36,870 bases of DNA, taken from the NCBI GenBank assembly GCA_003221035.1, contig QHUB01000039.1:1-36870 (forward strand), in the 5' to 3' direction. Source of the DNA: Gemmatimonadota bacterium (lineage in GTDB: Bacteria; Gemmatimonadota; Gemmatimonadetes; Gemmatimonadales; GWC2-71-9). The notes below the pieces were generated by a model, which did not search any database, was not told the origin of the DNA, and worked only from the letters and a program-made list of their open reading frames with translations. A program made the position numbers and the translations under genes. Shown piece by piece: positions 1 through 7,497 of the stretch. Each line of letters opens with the position of its first letter. Within the stretch, counting starts at the first letter, position 1.

Positions 1-246
1 GGCGAGCCACCGCGCGGCGACGATTTCATTCCCCGGTGGATTGGTGGTATTGATCCGCACGTATTGGGACAGGAGCGCCGTTGCTTCGTCGCCCAACGCT
101 TTCCAGTCCGCGTCGCCGGGAGCCGTCATCAGGGCCACGCGCGCGGGCGTCTCGAGCACCGGCGCGCTCGAGGGGCCAGCGAGGGGCGGCATCGGGCGCC
201 GCGCGCACGCGGAGAGCAGCAACAACAGCAGGGCGGTGCGGGTCAT
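1..246 (-). CDS. M20-family metallopeptidase, lipoprotein N-terminus (partial)
   Basis: This is the first 82 codons of a gene that leaves the window at its left edge. The ATG at 246 opens a hydrophobic stretch of leucines ending in LLSAC, a lipobox with the acylated Cys at residue 14, so the protein is probably a lipoprotein. Residues 58-77 read LLSQYVRINTTNPPGNE, the conserved N-terminal signature of M20 peptidases (ArgE/DapE/CPG2 type). The metal-binding part lies outside the window, so activity and substrate cannot be judged. The start is 3 bp after the stop of the metallo-hydrolase gene upstream, so the two are probably co-transcribed. Confidence 0.75.
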   Translation of the reverse strand, partial: MTRTALLLLLLSACARRPMPPLAGPSSAPVLETPARVALMTAPGDADWKALGDEATALLSQYVRINTTNPPGNEIVAARWLA

Positions 247-249
247 GCG

Positions 250-1227
250 CTAGTCCAGTACCAGCGTCTGGCCATGGGCGAGCTGGTGATACCCGGCCGG
301 GACGAGCCCGGCAGCTTGCCACGCCCGTTGGGCGCGACGCGGCGGCTCATCCATCGCCTCATCGGTCAATTTGAATGTGCCCCAGTGAATCGGCACCATC
401 GCGCGCGCGTTCAGTTTTCGGAATGCCTCCACAGCTTCTTCGGGATTCATATGGACGTAGCGCATGAACCAGCGAGGCTCGTAGGCGCCGATCGGCAGGA
501 GTGCGACATCGAACGGGCCGTAGCGTTCGCCGATCGCCTGGAATTCGGGGTGATAGCCGGTATCGCCGGCGAAGTAGACGCTGCGGCCGCTTCCCGCGCG
601 CAGCGCAAATCCGCACCACAGCGTGTCGCCTCTGTCGCCGAAGCCGCGCGCGCTGAAGTGCTGCGCCGGCGTCGCGGCGATGCGGAGTAGTGGTGACGCC
701 TCGTGTTCCTGCCACCAGTCGAGCTCGGTCACCCTGCGCGCGCCGCGCGTGCGCACAAACGGCGCAAGACCGAGCGGCAGGATCCAGGCGGCATCGGGAT
801 ACGCGCGCGCGAGCCGTCGCACCGTGACGTCGTCAAGATGATCGTAATGGTTGTGTGATTGCAGGATGACATCGAGTGGCGGCAGCTCGTCGAACGCGAT
901 GCCCGGCGGTACCCAGCGCTTGGGGCCCGCGAACCGCAGCGGCGAGGCGCGCTCACTCCACATCGGGTCGGTCAGAATATTGAGTCCGCCAATCTGCACG
1001 AGCAGGCTCGAGTGACCGACCCAGGTCACCGTGAGCTGGTCCGCTCTCGCGCGAGGTCGCACGAACGCCGGTGCGACACGCGCAAACACCGACGGATCCG
1101 GATCGCGGGGCCTCGGCCGGGTCGTGCGATGGACCAGCATCCACTTGAGCAGTCCGCTGAATCCTGGGACGGCCTGCGCAACCCATGGGTTGCGGAAGCC
1201 GCCGCCAGGACGATGATGCGACGTCAC
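250..1227 (-). CDS. MBL-fold metallo-hydrolase, NAPE-PLD-like
   Basis: A 325-residue metallo-beta-lactamase-fold hydrolase. The zinc motif HNHYDH follows VILQS, further ligands lie in TPAQHF, AGDTGYH and the C-terminal PIHWGTF, and the block IGAYEPRWFM plus MNPEEAVEAF is typical of the N-acyl-phosphatidylethanolamine phospholipase D (NAPE-PLD)/UlaG-like branch. The N-terminal GGFRNPW also fits that branch, which supports the GTG start at 1227. A 7-bp inverted repeat (1225-1231 with 1244-1250) places this start codon in a possible stem. There is no signal peptide, so it is probably cytoplasmic. A phospholipid-type phosphodiester substrate is plausible from the family; the actual substrate is unknown. 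It lies between a DUF4382 lipoprotein gene (34 bp upstream) and the M20 peptidase gene. Confidence 0.85.
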   Translation of the reverse strand: MTSHHRPGGGFRNPWVAQAVPGFSGLLKWMLVHRTTRPRPRDPDPSVFARVAPAFVRPRARADQLTVTWVGHSSLLVQIGGLNILTDPMWSERASPLRFAGPKRWVPPGIAFDELPPLDVILQSHNHYDHLDDVTVRRLARAYPDAAWILPLGLAPFVRTRGARRVTELDWWQEHEASPLLRIAATPAQHFSARGFGDRGDTLWCGFALRAGSGRSVYFAGDTGYHPEFQAIGERYGPFDVALLPIGAYEPRWFMRYVHMNPEEAVEAFRKLNARAMVPIHWGTFKLTDEAMDEPPRRAQRAWQAAGLVPAGYHQLAHGQTLVLD

Positions 1228-1261
1228 GGCGGCAATATACGCACGCCGTGACGCTGTCTGT

Positions 1262-2422
1262 TTAGCGAGGGGCTGAGGGACCCGCCGAGGAATCCGGGTA
1301 CACGTGGATCGTCAACGTGTCCACGAGGGCGCCGCTGGTCGCCACGATCCGGCCCGTGCCGACCGCTTTGGACGTGACGCGCGCAAAGCGGTTGCTGTCG
1401 ACGGCGAGTTGGAGAATCCCGGTATCGAGGTTGGCCCAGCCGACGACGGCACCCGGATCCTGCTGATGCTGAGCGGTGACGACAATGGCCTCGAGTGAAT
1501 TCGTCCGATTCACCAGCATCGACGTCGCGCCCTGGATGAGCACGTCACCACGGAACGCCGACAGCATCACGTTGTGCGTCGTCTCGAAGCCTCGATTGAC
1601 GGCGACGCTCGAATCGAGGGCCGCGCCATAGCTGCTGGCTGAGGGTGGCTCGACGCCGACGATGTAGGTGCCGGGCAGCAGGTACGCGAGCCGGTAGCGC
1701 CCGGCCGCGTCCGTCTTGCCGGTCGACAGGATGTACCAGTTGTTCGGCCCGCCGCCCCACGCCTGTACCGTCGCATCCGCAACCGGGCCGGCGGCGCCGC
1801 CGCCGCTCGTATCGTGCTGGACCGTGCCCGCGATACTCCCGGTCGCCGCGCGATTCACGGCGCGGATCGACGCGAAGAAGTCGAACGCGCCATCGCCAAG
1901 CTGATTGTAGACGAAACTCCGGCCGACGTCGAAGTCGATCACGATCACCGCGCCGGTGTCAGGAACGCTGATCGGCTGCTCGACGAACGATCCGTAGGAC
2001 TCCCGCCCAGACCCGTTCCAGCGCACGACTGCCGGCGAACCGTTCTTGAAGCGGATCCCCTCCGAGGAGTCGACGTCGATGGTGACGAGCACCGCTTTGT
2101 ATTGATCGGCGGTTACCTCGCCGATGCCCAGCGAATCGGTGAGGCCCTGCTGCAGTGTCAGCAAATCGATCTGGCGATGGGGCGCGGCCACGGTGACCCA
2201 GCTCATGCTGTCGGCCGACGCTCCGGTATCCGCGTGCGTGGAAACGCCGATGCTGACGATGTACACCTTCACGCTTTGCACGGAATCGAAGGGGAACGGT
2301 GCATCCGTGAGCAGCACCTTGGCCATCGGCTTGCGGTTGTTGCTCGACGATGACGTATCGTCTTTATAGCAGGCTGCGGAAATGCTGACGGCGGCAAGCA
2401 AGGCGAGCGACAGTCGTGACAT
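1262..2422 (-). CDS. DUF4382 lipoprotein with carboxypeptidase-regulatory-like and Ig-like domains
   Basis: A 386-residue surface lipoprotein. The ATG at 2422 is chosen because a strong Shine-Dalgarno (GAGGAGG) sits just upstream and it opens a signal peptide ending SISAAC, a lipobox with Cys about residue 17. A longer in-frame reading to 2587 has no signal sequence. After a Ser/Asn linker comes a DUF4382 domain (about 30-190, starting KVLLTDAPFPFDSV), then a carboxypeptidase-regulatory-like beta-sandwich (about 195-270, with GSIAGTV and GRYRLAYLLPGTY), then a C-terminal Ig/BIG2-like domain. No catalytic residues are seen, so an adhesive or structural role on the cell surface is likely. It is transcribed away from the sigma-factor gene. 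Confidence 0.8.
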   Translation of the reverse strand: MSRLSLALLAAVSISAACYKDDTSSSSNNRKPMAKVLLTDAPFPFDSVQSVKVYIVSIGVSTHADTGASADSMSWVTVAAPHRQIDLLTLQQGLTDSLGIGEVTADQYKAVLVTIDVDSSEGIRFKNGSPAVVRWNGSGRESYGSFVEQPISVPDTGAVIVIDFDVGRSFVYNQLGDGAFDFFASIRAVNRAATGSIAGTVQHDTSGGGAAGPVADATVQAWGGGPNNWYILSTGKTDAAGRYRLAYLLPGTYIVGVEPPSASSYGAALDSSVAVNRGFETTHNVMLSAFRGDVLIQGATSMLVNRTNSLEAIVVTAQHQQDPGAVVGWANLDTGILQLAVDSNRFARVTSKAVGTGRIVATSGALVDTLTIHVYPDSSAGPSAPR

Positions 2423-2590
2423 CGTCAAAATCCTCCTCAGGGGAGTTGCAGCCGACGGCGTTGTCGCATTGAATACCCGTATGCTCTCGGTACGCGTCAC
2501 AGCGGATGACGGTTTTCTGGCGGGCCCTTTCGACGCCGTCGATTCGACGCCCGTGATTCGACGACTATTTGTGACGTATCTGGGCAACGC
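2423..2590. promoter_or_regulatory. Divergent intergenic region with palindrome and direct repeat
   Basis: This 168-bp gap separates the DUF4382 lipoprotein gene (leftward) from the ECF sigma factor gene (rightward) and must hold both promoters. I see a perfect 13-bp palindrome, CGTCGATTCGACG, at 2537-2549. Its right half, GATTCGACG (2541-2549), recurs at 2555-2563, 14 bp further on. These are candidate operator or sigma-recognition elements. No clear -35/-10 pair for the housekeeping sigma factor stands out on either strand. Confidence 0.4.
2431..2438 (-). promoter_or_regulatory. Ribosome binding site of the DUF4382 lipoprotein gene
   Basis: On the minus strand this reads GAGGAGGA, a near-perfect Shine-Dalgarno 8 nt before the ATG at 2422. 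It fixes the start of the lipoprotein gene and rules out the longer in-frame extension. Confidence 0.8.
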
Positions 2591-3160
2591 ATGAGTATAG
2601 ACAGAGTGGAATCAAGCGACGCTGAGCTGGTGCGCCGGGTCCGGGCCGGCGACATCGGCGCCTACGGCGTCCTGGTCTCGCGCTACCGCGACCGCTTGGG
2701 ACGCTACGCCGTGCACATGATCGGGAATCGGGAAGACGCGGAGGAAGCGCTGCAAGACACCTTCGTGCGTGCGTACCGCTCCCTGGCGCGCTGCGATGCG
2801 GCGCGTTTCGGGGCCTGGCTGTACGGCATCCTCGTCAACCGTTGTCGCACGACCGGCGCGCGAGCGGCCCGCCGCCGCCGGATGTTCGTGCACGACGCAG
2901 ACGCGCTCCAGGGCATCTCGCACCCGGGCGATGATCAGGCCGACCGGCTTGCGTGGAGTGACACCGTCGATAGGGCGCTGGCCAAGCTGAGCCCGGAGCA
3001 CAGGGAAGCGTTCCTGCTGAAGCACGTCGAGGACTTGGAGTACGAGCAGATCGCGGAGCTCACGGGCGCCGGCATTTCGGCGCTCAAGATGCGGGTGAAA
3101 CGGGCCCGCGAGCAGCTGCAACAGTATCTGAAAGAGGCGGAGCATGTTCGACCGGCATGA
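2591..3160 (+). CDS. ECF-type RNA polymerase sigma-70 family sigma factor
   Basis: A 189-residue ECF sigma factor. Region 2 spans about residues 10-80: ELVRRVRAGDIGAYGVLVSR, then NREDAEEALQDTFVRAYRSL, then FGAWLYGILVNRC. Region 4 spans about 125-180: ALAKLSPEHREAFLLKHVED followed by the helix-turn-helix YEQIAELTGAGISALKMRVKRA. Regions 1 and 3 are absent, as expected for ECF factors. The last 17 bp overlap the next gene, a membrane protein with a short cytoplasmic N-terminus in the usual anti-sigma position, so the two are probably translationally coupled. The signal sensed is not shown, but two products in this operon carry glycogen-binding-like domains. Confidence 0.92.
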   Translation: MSIDRVESSDAELVRRVRAGDIGAYGVLVSRYRDRLGRYAVHMIGNREDAEEALQDTFVRAYRSLARCDAARFGAWLYGILVNRCRTTGARAARRRRMFVHDADALQGISHPGDDQADRLAWSDTVDRALAKLSPEHREAFLLKHVEDLEYEQIAELTGAGISALKMRVKRAREQLQQYLKEAEHVRPA

Positions 3161-3644
3161 GGATGTGGTGGAGCGCGTGATTCAGCACCTGCGCCGGCCG
3201 GTGGTCCCTCCCATCGATCCCGGGCTGGACGCGCGCGTCATGGTCGCGATCGCTCAGACCCCTGGCGGTAGCGAGGGGAGGCGCTGGCTTTATTGGGCGT
3301 CGCTCGCCGCGGCCGCCGTGCTCGCCGTCGTGCTGGTCGCGCATCCGTGGTCGCGCGGCGGACGGGCAAGCGGCTCGGATCTTCTCCAGTTCGTATTCGT
3401 CGCTCCGCGGGCGGCATCGGTTTCACTCGTAGGCGATTTCAACGACTGGGACCCGGCGCGGTCCCCGATGCAAACGGCGCAGGGCGTGTGGGCCACCGCC
3501 GTCCGACTCGCGCCTGGACGCTATCGCTACGCGTTTCTCGTGAACGGTGTCGAGTGGCGCGCCGACCCGGCGGCCCCCGTGGCCAAGGACGATGAGTTTG
3601 GGACGCCGAGCTCGGTGGTGACGGTGGGAGGGAAGAGACTATGA
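3144..3644 (+). CDS. Membrane protein with C-terminal AMPK-type glycogen-binding (CBM48-like) domain; candidate anti-sigma factor
   Basis: This 166-residue protein has three parts. Residues 1-46 are a short charged segment resembling the N-terminus of anti-sigma factors, without a zinc-finger HxxxCxxC motif. Residues 47-66 form one transmembrane helix (YWASLAAAAVLAVVLVA). Residues 80-163 form an Ig-like E-set domain of the AMPK1_CBM/CBM48 family, shown by VSLVGDFNDWDP, the LAPGRYRYAFLVNG strand and W131-like aromatics. The predicted topology puts the carbohydrate-binding domain outside the cytoplasm. The gene overlaps the sigma factor gene by 17 bp and the next gene by 4 bp (ATGA). The anti-sigma role is inferred from position and topology only. 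Confidence 0.75.
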   Translation: MFDRHEDVVERVIQHLRRPVVPPIDPGLDARVMVAIAQTPGGSEGRRWLYWASLAAAAVLAVVLVAHPWSRGGRASGSDLLQFVFVAPRAASVSLVGDFNDWDPARSPMQTAQGVWATAVRLAPGRYRYAFLVNGVEWRADPAAPVAKDDEFGTPSSVVTVGGKRL

Positions 3645-4252
3645 TCATTGCGGCGCTGCTCATGACACTGCAGGTGGCGGTTCAAGATCCGCGGCTCGAG
3701 CGGCTCGACCCCGAGACTCGGGGCCTCGTCGGCGCCGTCATCGATTCGGCGCGCGAGGTCGGTCTGCCGTCCGAGCCTCTCGTTCAACGCGCGCTCGAAG
3801 GCGTCACCAAGGGAGCAGCCGGAGCGCGCATCGTCGCCGCAGTGCGGCGACTCAGCGCGGACCTCGGCACGGCACGCGGCGCACTCGGCACACACGCCTC
3901 TTCGCCGGAGCTCGAAGCGGGCGTGGCCGCGTTGCGTGCGGGCGCCACGCCGCAGCTGCTCGCGCACCTCCGCGACGTTCGCAAGCCACCGCTCACCATG
4001 GCGCTATCGGTGCTGGCTGACCTGGTTGCCGGCGGTGTCCCTCCCGACAGCGCCGCCGCCGCGATACTCGTACTCGCGCCAAATGCTCGTGATGCGGATC
4101 TCGTGGACTTTCGACGCGCGGTCGAGCGCGACATTGCACTCGGCGCGCCGCCGGGGACGGCAACCTCTGTCCGCGTCAACGCGGGAGCCGCTAGTCCGAA
4201 CGCCATCCACGCTCCGCCGCCCGGAAACGCTCCGCCCCCTCGCCGGCCGTAG
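3641..4252 (+). CDS. Small exported helical protein of unknown function
   Basis: I do not recognise this 203-residue protein. It starts with a short hydrophobic segment (MIIAALLMTLQVAVQ) that could be a signal peptide. The rest is Ala-rich and predicted mostly helical (residues 18-170), and the C-terminal 30 residues are Pro-rich (APPPGNAPPPRRP). There are no cysteines and no visible catalytic motif. Its ATG overlaps the stop of the candidate anti-sigma gene (ATGA), and the barrel gene starts 14 bp after its end, so it belongs to the same operon. It may be a periplasmic partner of the two CBM-containing proteins; that is inference from position. Confidence 0.7.
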   Translation: MIIAALLMTLQVAVQDPRLERLDPETRGLVGAVIDSAREVGLPSEPLVQRALEGVTKGAAGARIVAAVRRLSADLGTARGALGTHASSPELEAGVAALRAGATPQLLAHLRDVRKPPLTMALSVLADLVAGGVPPDSAAAAILVLAPNARDADLVDFRRAVERDIALGAPPGTATSVRVNAGAASPNAIHAPPPGNAPPPRRP

Positions 4253-4266
4253 TTGCGCCCTAGTCT

Positions 4267-5415
4267 GTGCGGAGACTTGCGCTCATCGTCCTCGTGTACG
4301 GGGGTGGGGTTGAGCCGCAGGCGCACACTGCTGCCGCCCAGATTGCCGCCCACGTAGAGGCAGGCTTTTCCGACGTCAAATACGATGGGTTCCTGGCGTC
4401 CGGCGCCGTCTCGTTCGCACCCACAATGCGCTGGGAGCACCCGCGCGGCCGCGGCTTCATCAGCGCGCGCGGGACATATCTGCGCTTTGAAAGCGGTCGT
4501 CACAGCCTGGACGCGTCGGCCAACGGCTCCTGGTTCGTCCCGCTCGGCAGCTCACGCCGTTGGCGCGGCGAGCTTGCCATGGCGGGCGGTGCAAGCCAAT
4601 ACGCGGATATCGCGAGCTTCAATCACGTCGTGCTGGAGTCGCGCGTCCACTTGACCGAAAACAACCACGGCGGTTGGGCGGGCGTAACACTCGGTCGCTC
4701 GTCATTCGGAAGTGAACCGAGGCCGGCGGCGGTGCTGGCGATGGGCGTCTGGCTGCTTCGTACGAACAAGACGATGTTCGTCTCGCTCGACCGCACCCGG
4801 GTCGGCGATACCGTCTACAGCGACCTGCGTTCATCCGGCCGATGGCAAGAAGACAAATTCGTGCTCGAGGGCATCCTCGGCGCGCGCTTCTGGAGCACTG
4901 GCGGCGGGCGCGGCGTCTTTGGCGAGGGCAGCGCGATTCTGTCTTTCAGTCCTGTTGCCGCGCTGGTCTTGTCCGGCGGTCGCTATCCCACAGACGTAGT
5001 TAGCGGAAGCATCGCGGGCCGGTACATCTCGCTCGCCATCCGGCTGGGAACGACAACGATCGCAAGGCGGGTTCGACCTGCTGCGACGCATTCCGCTGGA
5101 TCAGATCCCGTCGGTTCAATCTCGAGTGACATCCGGCTTACCATTCACAAGCAACTGGGAGACGACGTGCGGCTAGGCGTCTATGTCCCGGGCGCTCAGA
5201 CTGTGGAGATCAGCGGCGATTTCACCGATTGGCAGCCCGTCACGCTCACCCGGAGCCTCGACAATACAAATCTCTGGGAGGCGACGTTCCGGATGACTCC
5301 CGGCATGCACCGCATCAACGTACGTCGCGATGGTGGGGCGTGGAGGGCGCCGGGCGGGACCACGCGGAGCACCGACGACTTCGACGGCGAGGTGGGTGTC
5401 TTTACGATCCCCTAG
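4267..5415 (+). CDS. Probable outer-membrane beta-barrel protein with C-terminal glycogen-binding (CBM48-like) domain
   Basis: A 382-residue protein starting at GTG 4267, with a short hydrophobic leader. Residues about 25-270 alternate polar and hydrophobic residues with many aromatics and Gly turns (AAHVEAGFSDVKYDGFLASG, ARGTYLRFESGRHSLDASAN), as in outer-membrane beta-barrels. Residues about 295-382 form a second AMPK-type E-set domain, LGVYVPGAQTVEISGDFTDW followed by MTPGMHRINVRRDG, similar in layout to the domain in the gene at 3144. It ends the sigma-factor operon. The stop overlaps by 3 bp the stop of the convergent MFS gene, so no terminator fits between them. The ligand is unknown; alpha-glucan binding is the family precedent. 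Confidence 0.75.
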   Translation: MRRLALIVLVYGGGVEPQAHTAAAQIAAHVEAGFSDVKYDGFLASGAVSFAPTMRWEHPRGRGFISARGTYLRFESGRHSLDASANGSWFVPLGSSRRWRGELAMAGGASQYADIASFNHVVLESRVHLTENNHGGWAGVTLGRSSFGSEPRPAAVLAMGVWLLRTNKTMFVSLDRTRVGDTVYSDLRSSGRWQEDKFVLEGILGARFWSTGGGRGVFGEGSAILSFSPVAALVLSGGRYPTDVVSGSIAGRYISLAIRLGTTTIARRVRPAATHSAGSDPVGSISSDIRLTIHKQLGDDVRLGVYVPGAQTVEISGDFTDWQPVTLTRSLDNTNLWEATFRMTPGMHRINVRRDGGAWRAPGGTTRSTDDFDGEVGVFTIP

Positions 5416-6620
5416 CGCGCGCCACCCGCCAGCAGCCGGGCCTCCGGCCGCTGTCGCAATACCAGCATCGCCCACACCCCGAGCGCGGGTCCGATCGCCA
5501 GCACGCTCATGCTCCAGCGCCAGCCGATCGTTGCAGCAACCTTGGGCAGCAAGTAGATGGTCGCGCAGGTCAGGAGAAACCCAAGACTCGTCTGAAGTGT
5601 GAGCGCGGTGCCGACATAGTCACGTGGCGCGAGCTCGCTCACCGCCGCCGAGAACTGCGCCGAGTCCGCGACGACGGTGATGCCCCATATGACCAGCACC
5701 GGAAGTAGAACGGTGAGCGGCATTCCAAAAAGGAAGCCCACCAGAAGCGCGCAGCTTGCTGAAAGCACCATGGCACCACTCGTCACCAGTGTGCGTCCCC
5801 ACCGGTCCGCGTACTTCCCGCCCAGCCAGCTACCAATGGCTCCACTGCCGATGACTCCAAACGTGACGAGCGCGGCCAGCGTGGTGACCTCGGCGGTTGC
5901 GCCACGACGGGCCCGCTCGCTTGCCGCGACGAAAGCCGCCATCCACGTCCACATCGCGTACACCTCCCACATGTGCCCGAGGTAGCCAAGATTCACGAGC
6001 AACACGCCGCGGTCCTTGAGAATCCGTGGAGCGGCCGCGAGAGAAAACGGCGGCGACGGGGCGGCGTACGGACCGTCTCCAGGCACGAGGAGCATGAGTA
6101 GACCGCCGGCGACCGCGCTGGCCGCTGCCACGAAGAGGACGATGCGCCATTCCGCCGGCGAGACGGCCCACCGTACGAGATGGGGGCTCGCCGATCCGAG
6201 CGTCAGGGCACCGACGAGGATGCCGATTGCCAATCCTCTTCCTTCCTTAAACCACCCCGCGGCGATCTTCATGCTTGGCGGGTACACACCCGCCAGGGCC
6301 GCACCGGTGAGTACTCGGCAACCGATGCCAACTGCGAAGCCCGACGCGCCCGCCACGCCGACTGTGGCCGCGGCCGCGAGCATGGCCGACCCTGCGACGA
6401 GTCGCCGCGCCGAGACACGATCCGCCAGCGTGAGAATCGCGCTCAGCAAAGCGCCGGCGACGAAGCCAAGCTGCACCGACATCGTCAGCCAGGCGGTCCC
6501 GCCCGGCGTCAGCTGCCACACGCGAGCCAGCGTCGGCGCAACCGCGGACGCGCTAAACCACGGTGCCATCGCCAAGAGCTGGGCGATGGCCACGACGGCC
6601 AGCACACGACGTGGATTCAC
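5412..6620 (-). CDS. MFS transporter
   Basis: A 402-residue major facilitator with about 12 hydrophobic helices. The N-half has the expected basic loop after helix 2 (LADRVSARRLVAG) and the C-half has the corresponding GKYADRWGRTLV motif, a clear MFS loop signature. The family resembles CynX/NimT-type or other small-solute permeases; the substrate cannot be read from the sequence. The GTG start at 6620 overlaps the stop of the Nif3 gene (GTGA), so the pair is probably one transcript. Confidence 0.85.
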   Translation of the reverse strand: MNPRRVLAVVAIAQLLAMAPWFSASAVAPTLARVWQLTPGGTAWLTMSVQLGFVAGALLSAILTLADRVSARRLVAGSAMLAAAATVGVAGASGFAVGIGCRVLTGAALAGVYPPSMKIAAGWFKEGRGLAIGILVGALTLGSASPHLVRWAVSPAEWRIVLFVAAASAVAGGLLMLLVPGDGPYAAPSPPFSLAAAPRILKDRGVLLVNLGYLGHMWEVYAMWTWMAAFVAASERARRGATAEVTTLAALVTFGVIGSGAIGSWLGGKYADRWGRTLVTSGAMVLSASCALLVGFLFGMPLTVLLPVLVIWGITVVADSAQFSAAVSELAPRDYVGTALTLQTSLGFLLTCATIYLLPKVAATIGWRWSMSVLAIGPALGVWAMLVLRQRPEARLLAGGAR

Positions 6621-7372
6621 AAACCGGTGGGATGATCCAAGAACACCCAGGGCAAGTCGAACTTCTTCGATACGTGCTCAGCAAGCGCCTTTACTCCAAC
6701 CGTTTCGGTCGCGTAATGGCCCGCATAGAACACGTTGACGCCGAGCTCCTCGGCGTCGAAAAAGGTCCAATGCTGCCCTTCACCCGTCACGAATGTGTCG
6801 AGCCCGGCCGCCGCGGCCTGCGGGATGATCGATCCGCCCGCGCCCGTCACGATTCCGACGCGTTGCACTCGCTCCGGCCCGAACGCGAGGACGCGTGGCG
6901 CGGTGCCCAGCGCCTTGGTGACGGCCCAACTGAGCTCGGCGCGTGTCCCGCTGTATTCGCCCCACACGCCCGCGGGCGCTCCGTGATAGGAGCCGAATTC
7001 GCTCTTCACCTTGATTTCGAGCAGACGCGCGAGAACGCGATTGTTTCCGACGTCCGGATGGCGATCGAGTGGGAGGTGCGCGGCGTAGAGCGCGATGTTG
7101 CCTTTGATGAGCCCGTCGATGCGGCGATAAGCAGGACCGACCAATGGCCTCAGGCCACCCCAAAACATTCCGTGATGAACCAACAGAAAGTCCGCGTGTT
7201 TCTCGGTCGCGAGCCGGATGGTCGCCTCGCACAGATCGACCGCAGCCGCGAGCCGCGAGACGACACCCGAATTGCTCACCTGCAGGCCGTTCAGAGCATC
7301 GGGCGCGTCCGCGATTTCATCTGCGATACGGAGGTACTCATCGAGGTAAGCGACCAGGGTATCGAGGCGCAC
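6617..7372 (-). CDS. Nif3-like dinuclear metal centre protein
   Basis: A 251-residue member of the Nif3/YbgI (DUF34) family, hexameric cytoplasmic proteins that bind a dinuclear metal centre. Family motifs are present: the metal-binding HHGMFWGG near residue 66, the HLPLDRHPDVGNN segment, and the C-terminal TGEGQHW and HYATETVG blocks. Length matches the short form without a PII-like insert. The start is GTG at 7372. The physiological reaction of the family is unsettled; annotations as GTP cyclohydrolase I type 2 are weakly supported. It lies upstream of and overlaps the MFS gene. Confidence 0.88.
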   Translation of the reverse strand: MRLDTLVAYLDEYLRIADEIADAPDALNGLQVSNSGVVSRLAAAVDLCEATIRLATEKHADFLLVHHGMFWGGLRPLVGPAYRRIDGLIKGNIALYAAHLPLDRHPDVGNNRVLARLLEIKVKSEFGSYHGAPAGVWGEYSGTRAELSWAVTKALGTAPRVLAFGPERVQRVGIVTGAGGSIIPQAAAAGLDTFVTGEGQHWTFFDAEELGVNVFYAGHYATETVGVKALAEHVSKKFDLPWVFLDHPTGL

Positions 7373-7462
7373 TTAAGACACCGTAAGCACACTATCGCAG
7401 CACCACCGCGACTTTCCACATTCGCGGTGCTCGTAAACGAATGTACCGCAATTAGTTAGAGA

Positions 7463-7493
7463 ATCCACACGAGGCCGGCGCGCGCGTGTGGAT
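7463..7493 (-). terminator. Candidate hairpin terminator after bactofilin
   Basis: A 9-bp perfect stem (ATCCACACG with CGTGTGGAT) and 13-nt loop begin 5 bp after the bactofilin stop. Read on the minus strand it is followed by TCTCTAACT, a poor U-tract, so intrinsic termination is only possible, not secure. One arm contains the DnaA box. Confidence 0.4.
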
Positions 7494-7495
7494 AA
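7487..7495 (-). other. DnaA box (TTATCCACA)
   Basis: On the minus strand this is an exact match to the high-affinity DnaA box TTATCCACA. Two degenerate relatives lie nearby on the plus strand, GAATCCACA (7461-7469) and CTTTCCACA (7412-7420), each with two mismatches. One perfect 9-mer can occur by chance, but a place 3 kb from parS is where such a box would be meaningful. Confidence 0.4.
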
Positions 7496-7497
7496 TT

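Larger units (their letters stand above)
7373..7497. other. Intergenic region with two hairpins and a consensus DnaA box
   Basis: This 125-bp gap lies between the bactofilin stop and the nif3 start. It holds an 8-bp hairpin (7404-7411 with 7422-7429) and a 9-bp hairpin (7463-7471 with 7485-7493). Between the hairpins the sequence is AT-richer than its surroundings (7430-7464). It also has a perfect DnaA-box sequence, listed separately. The promoter of nif3 should lie here, but no convincing -35/-10 pair is visible. Confidence 0.5.

Noticed and set aside
26-322. 98-residue minus-strand frame at the left edge
   Set aside because: Arg/Pro-rich frame out of register with the M20 peptidase N-terminus, which has a signal peptide, lipobox and family motif.
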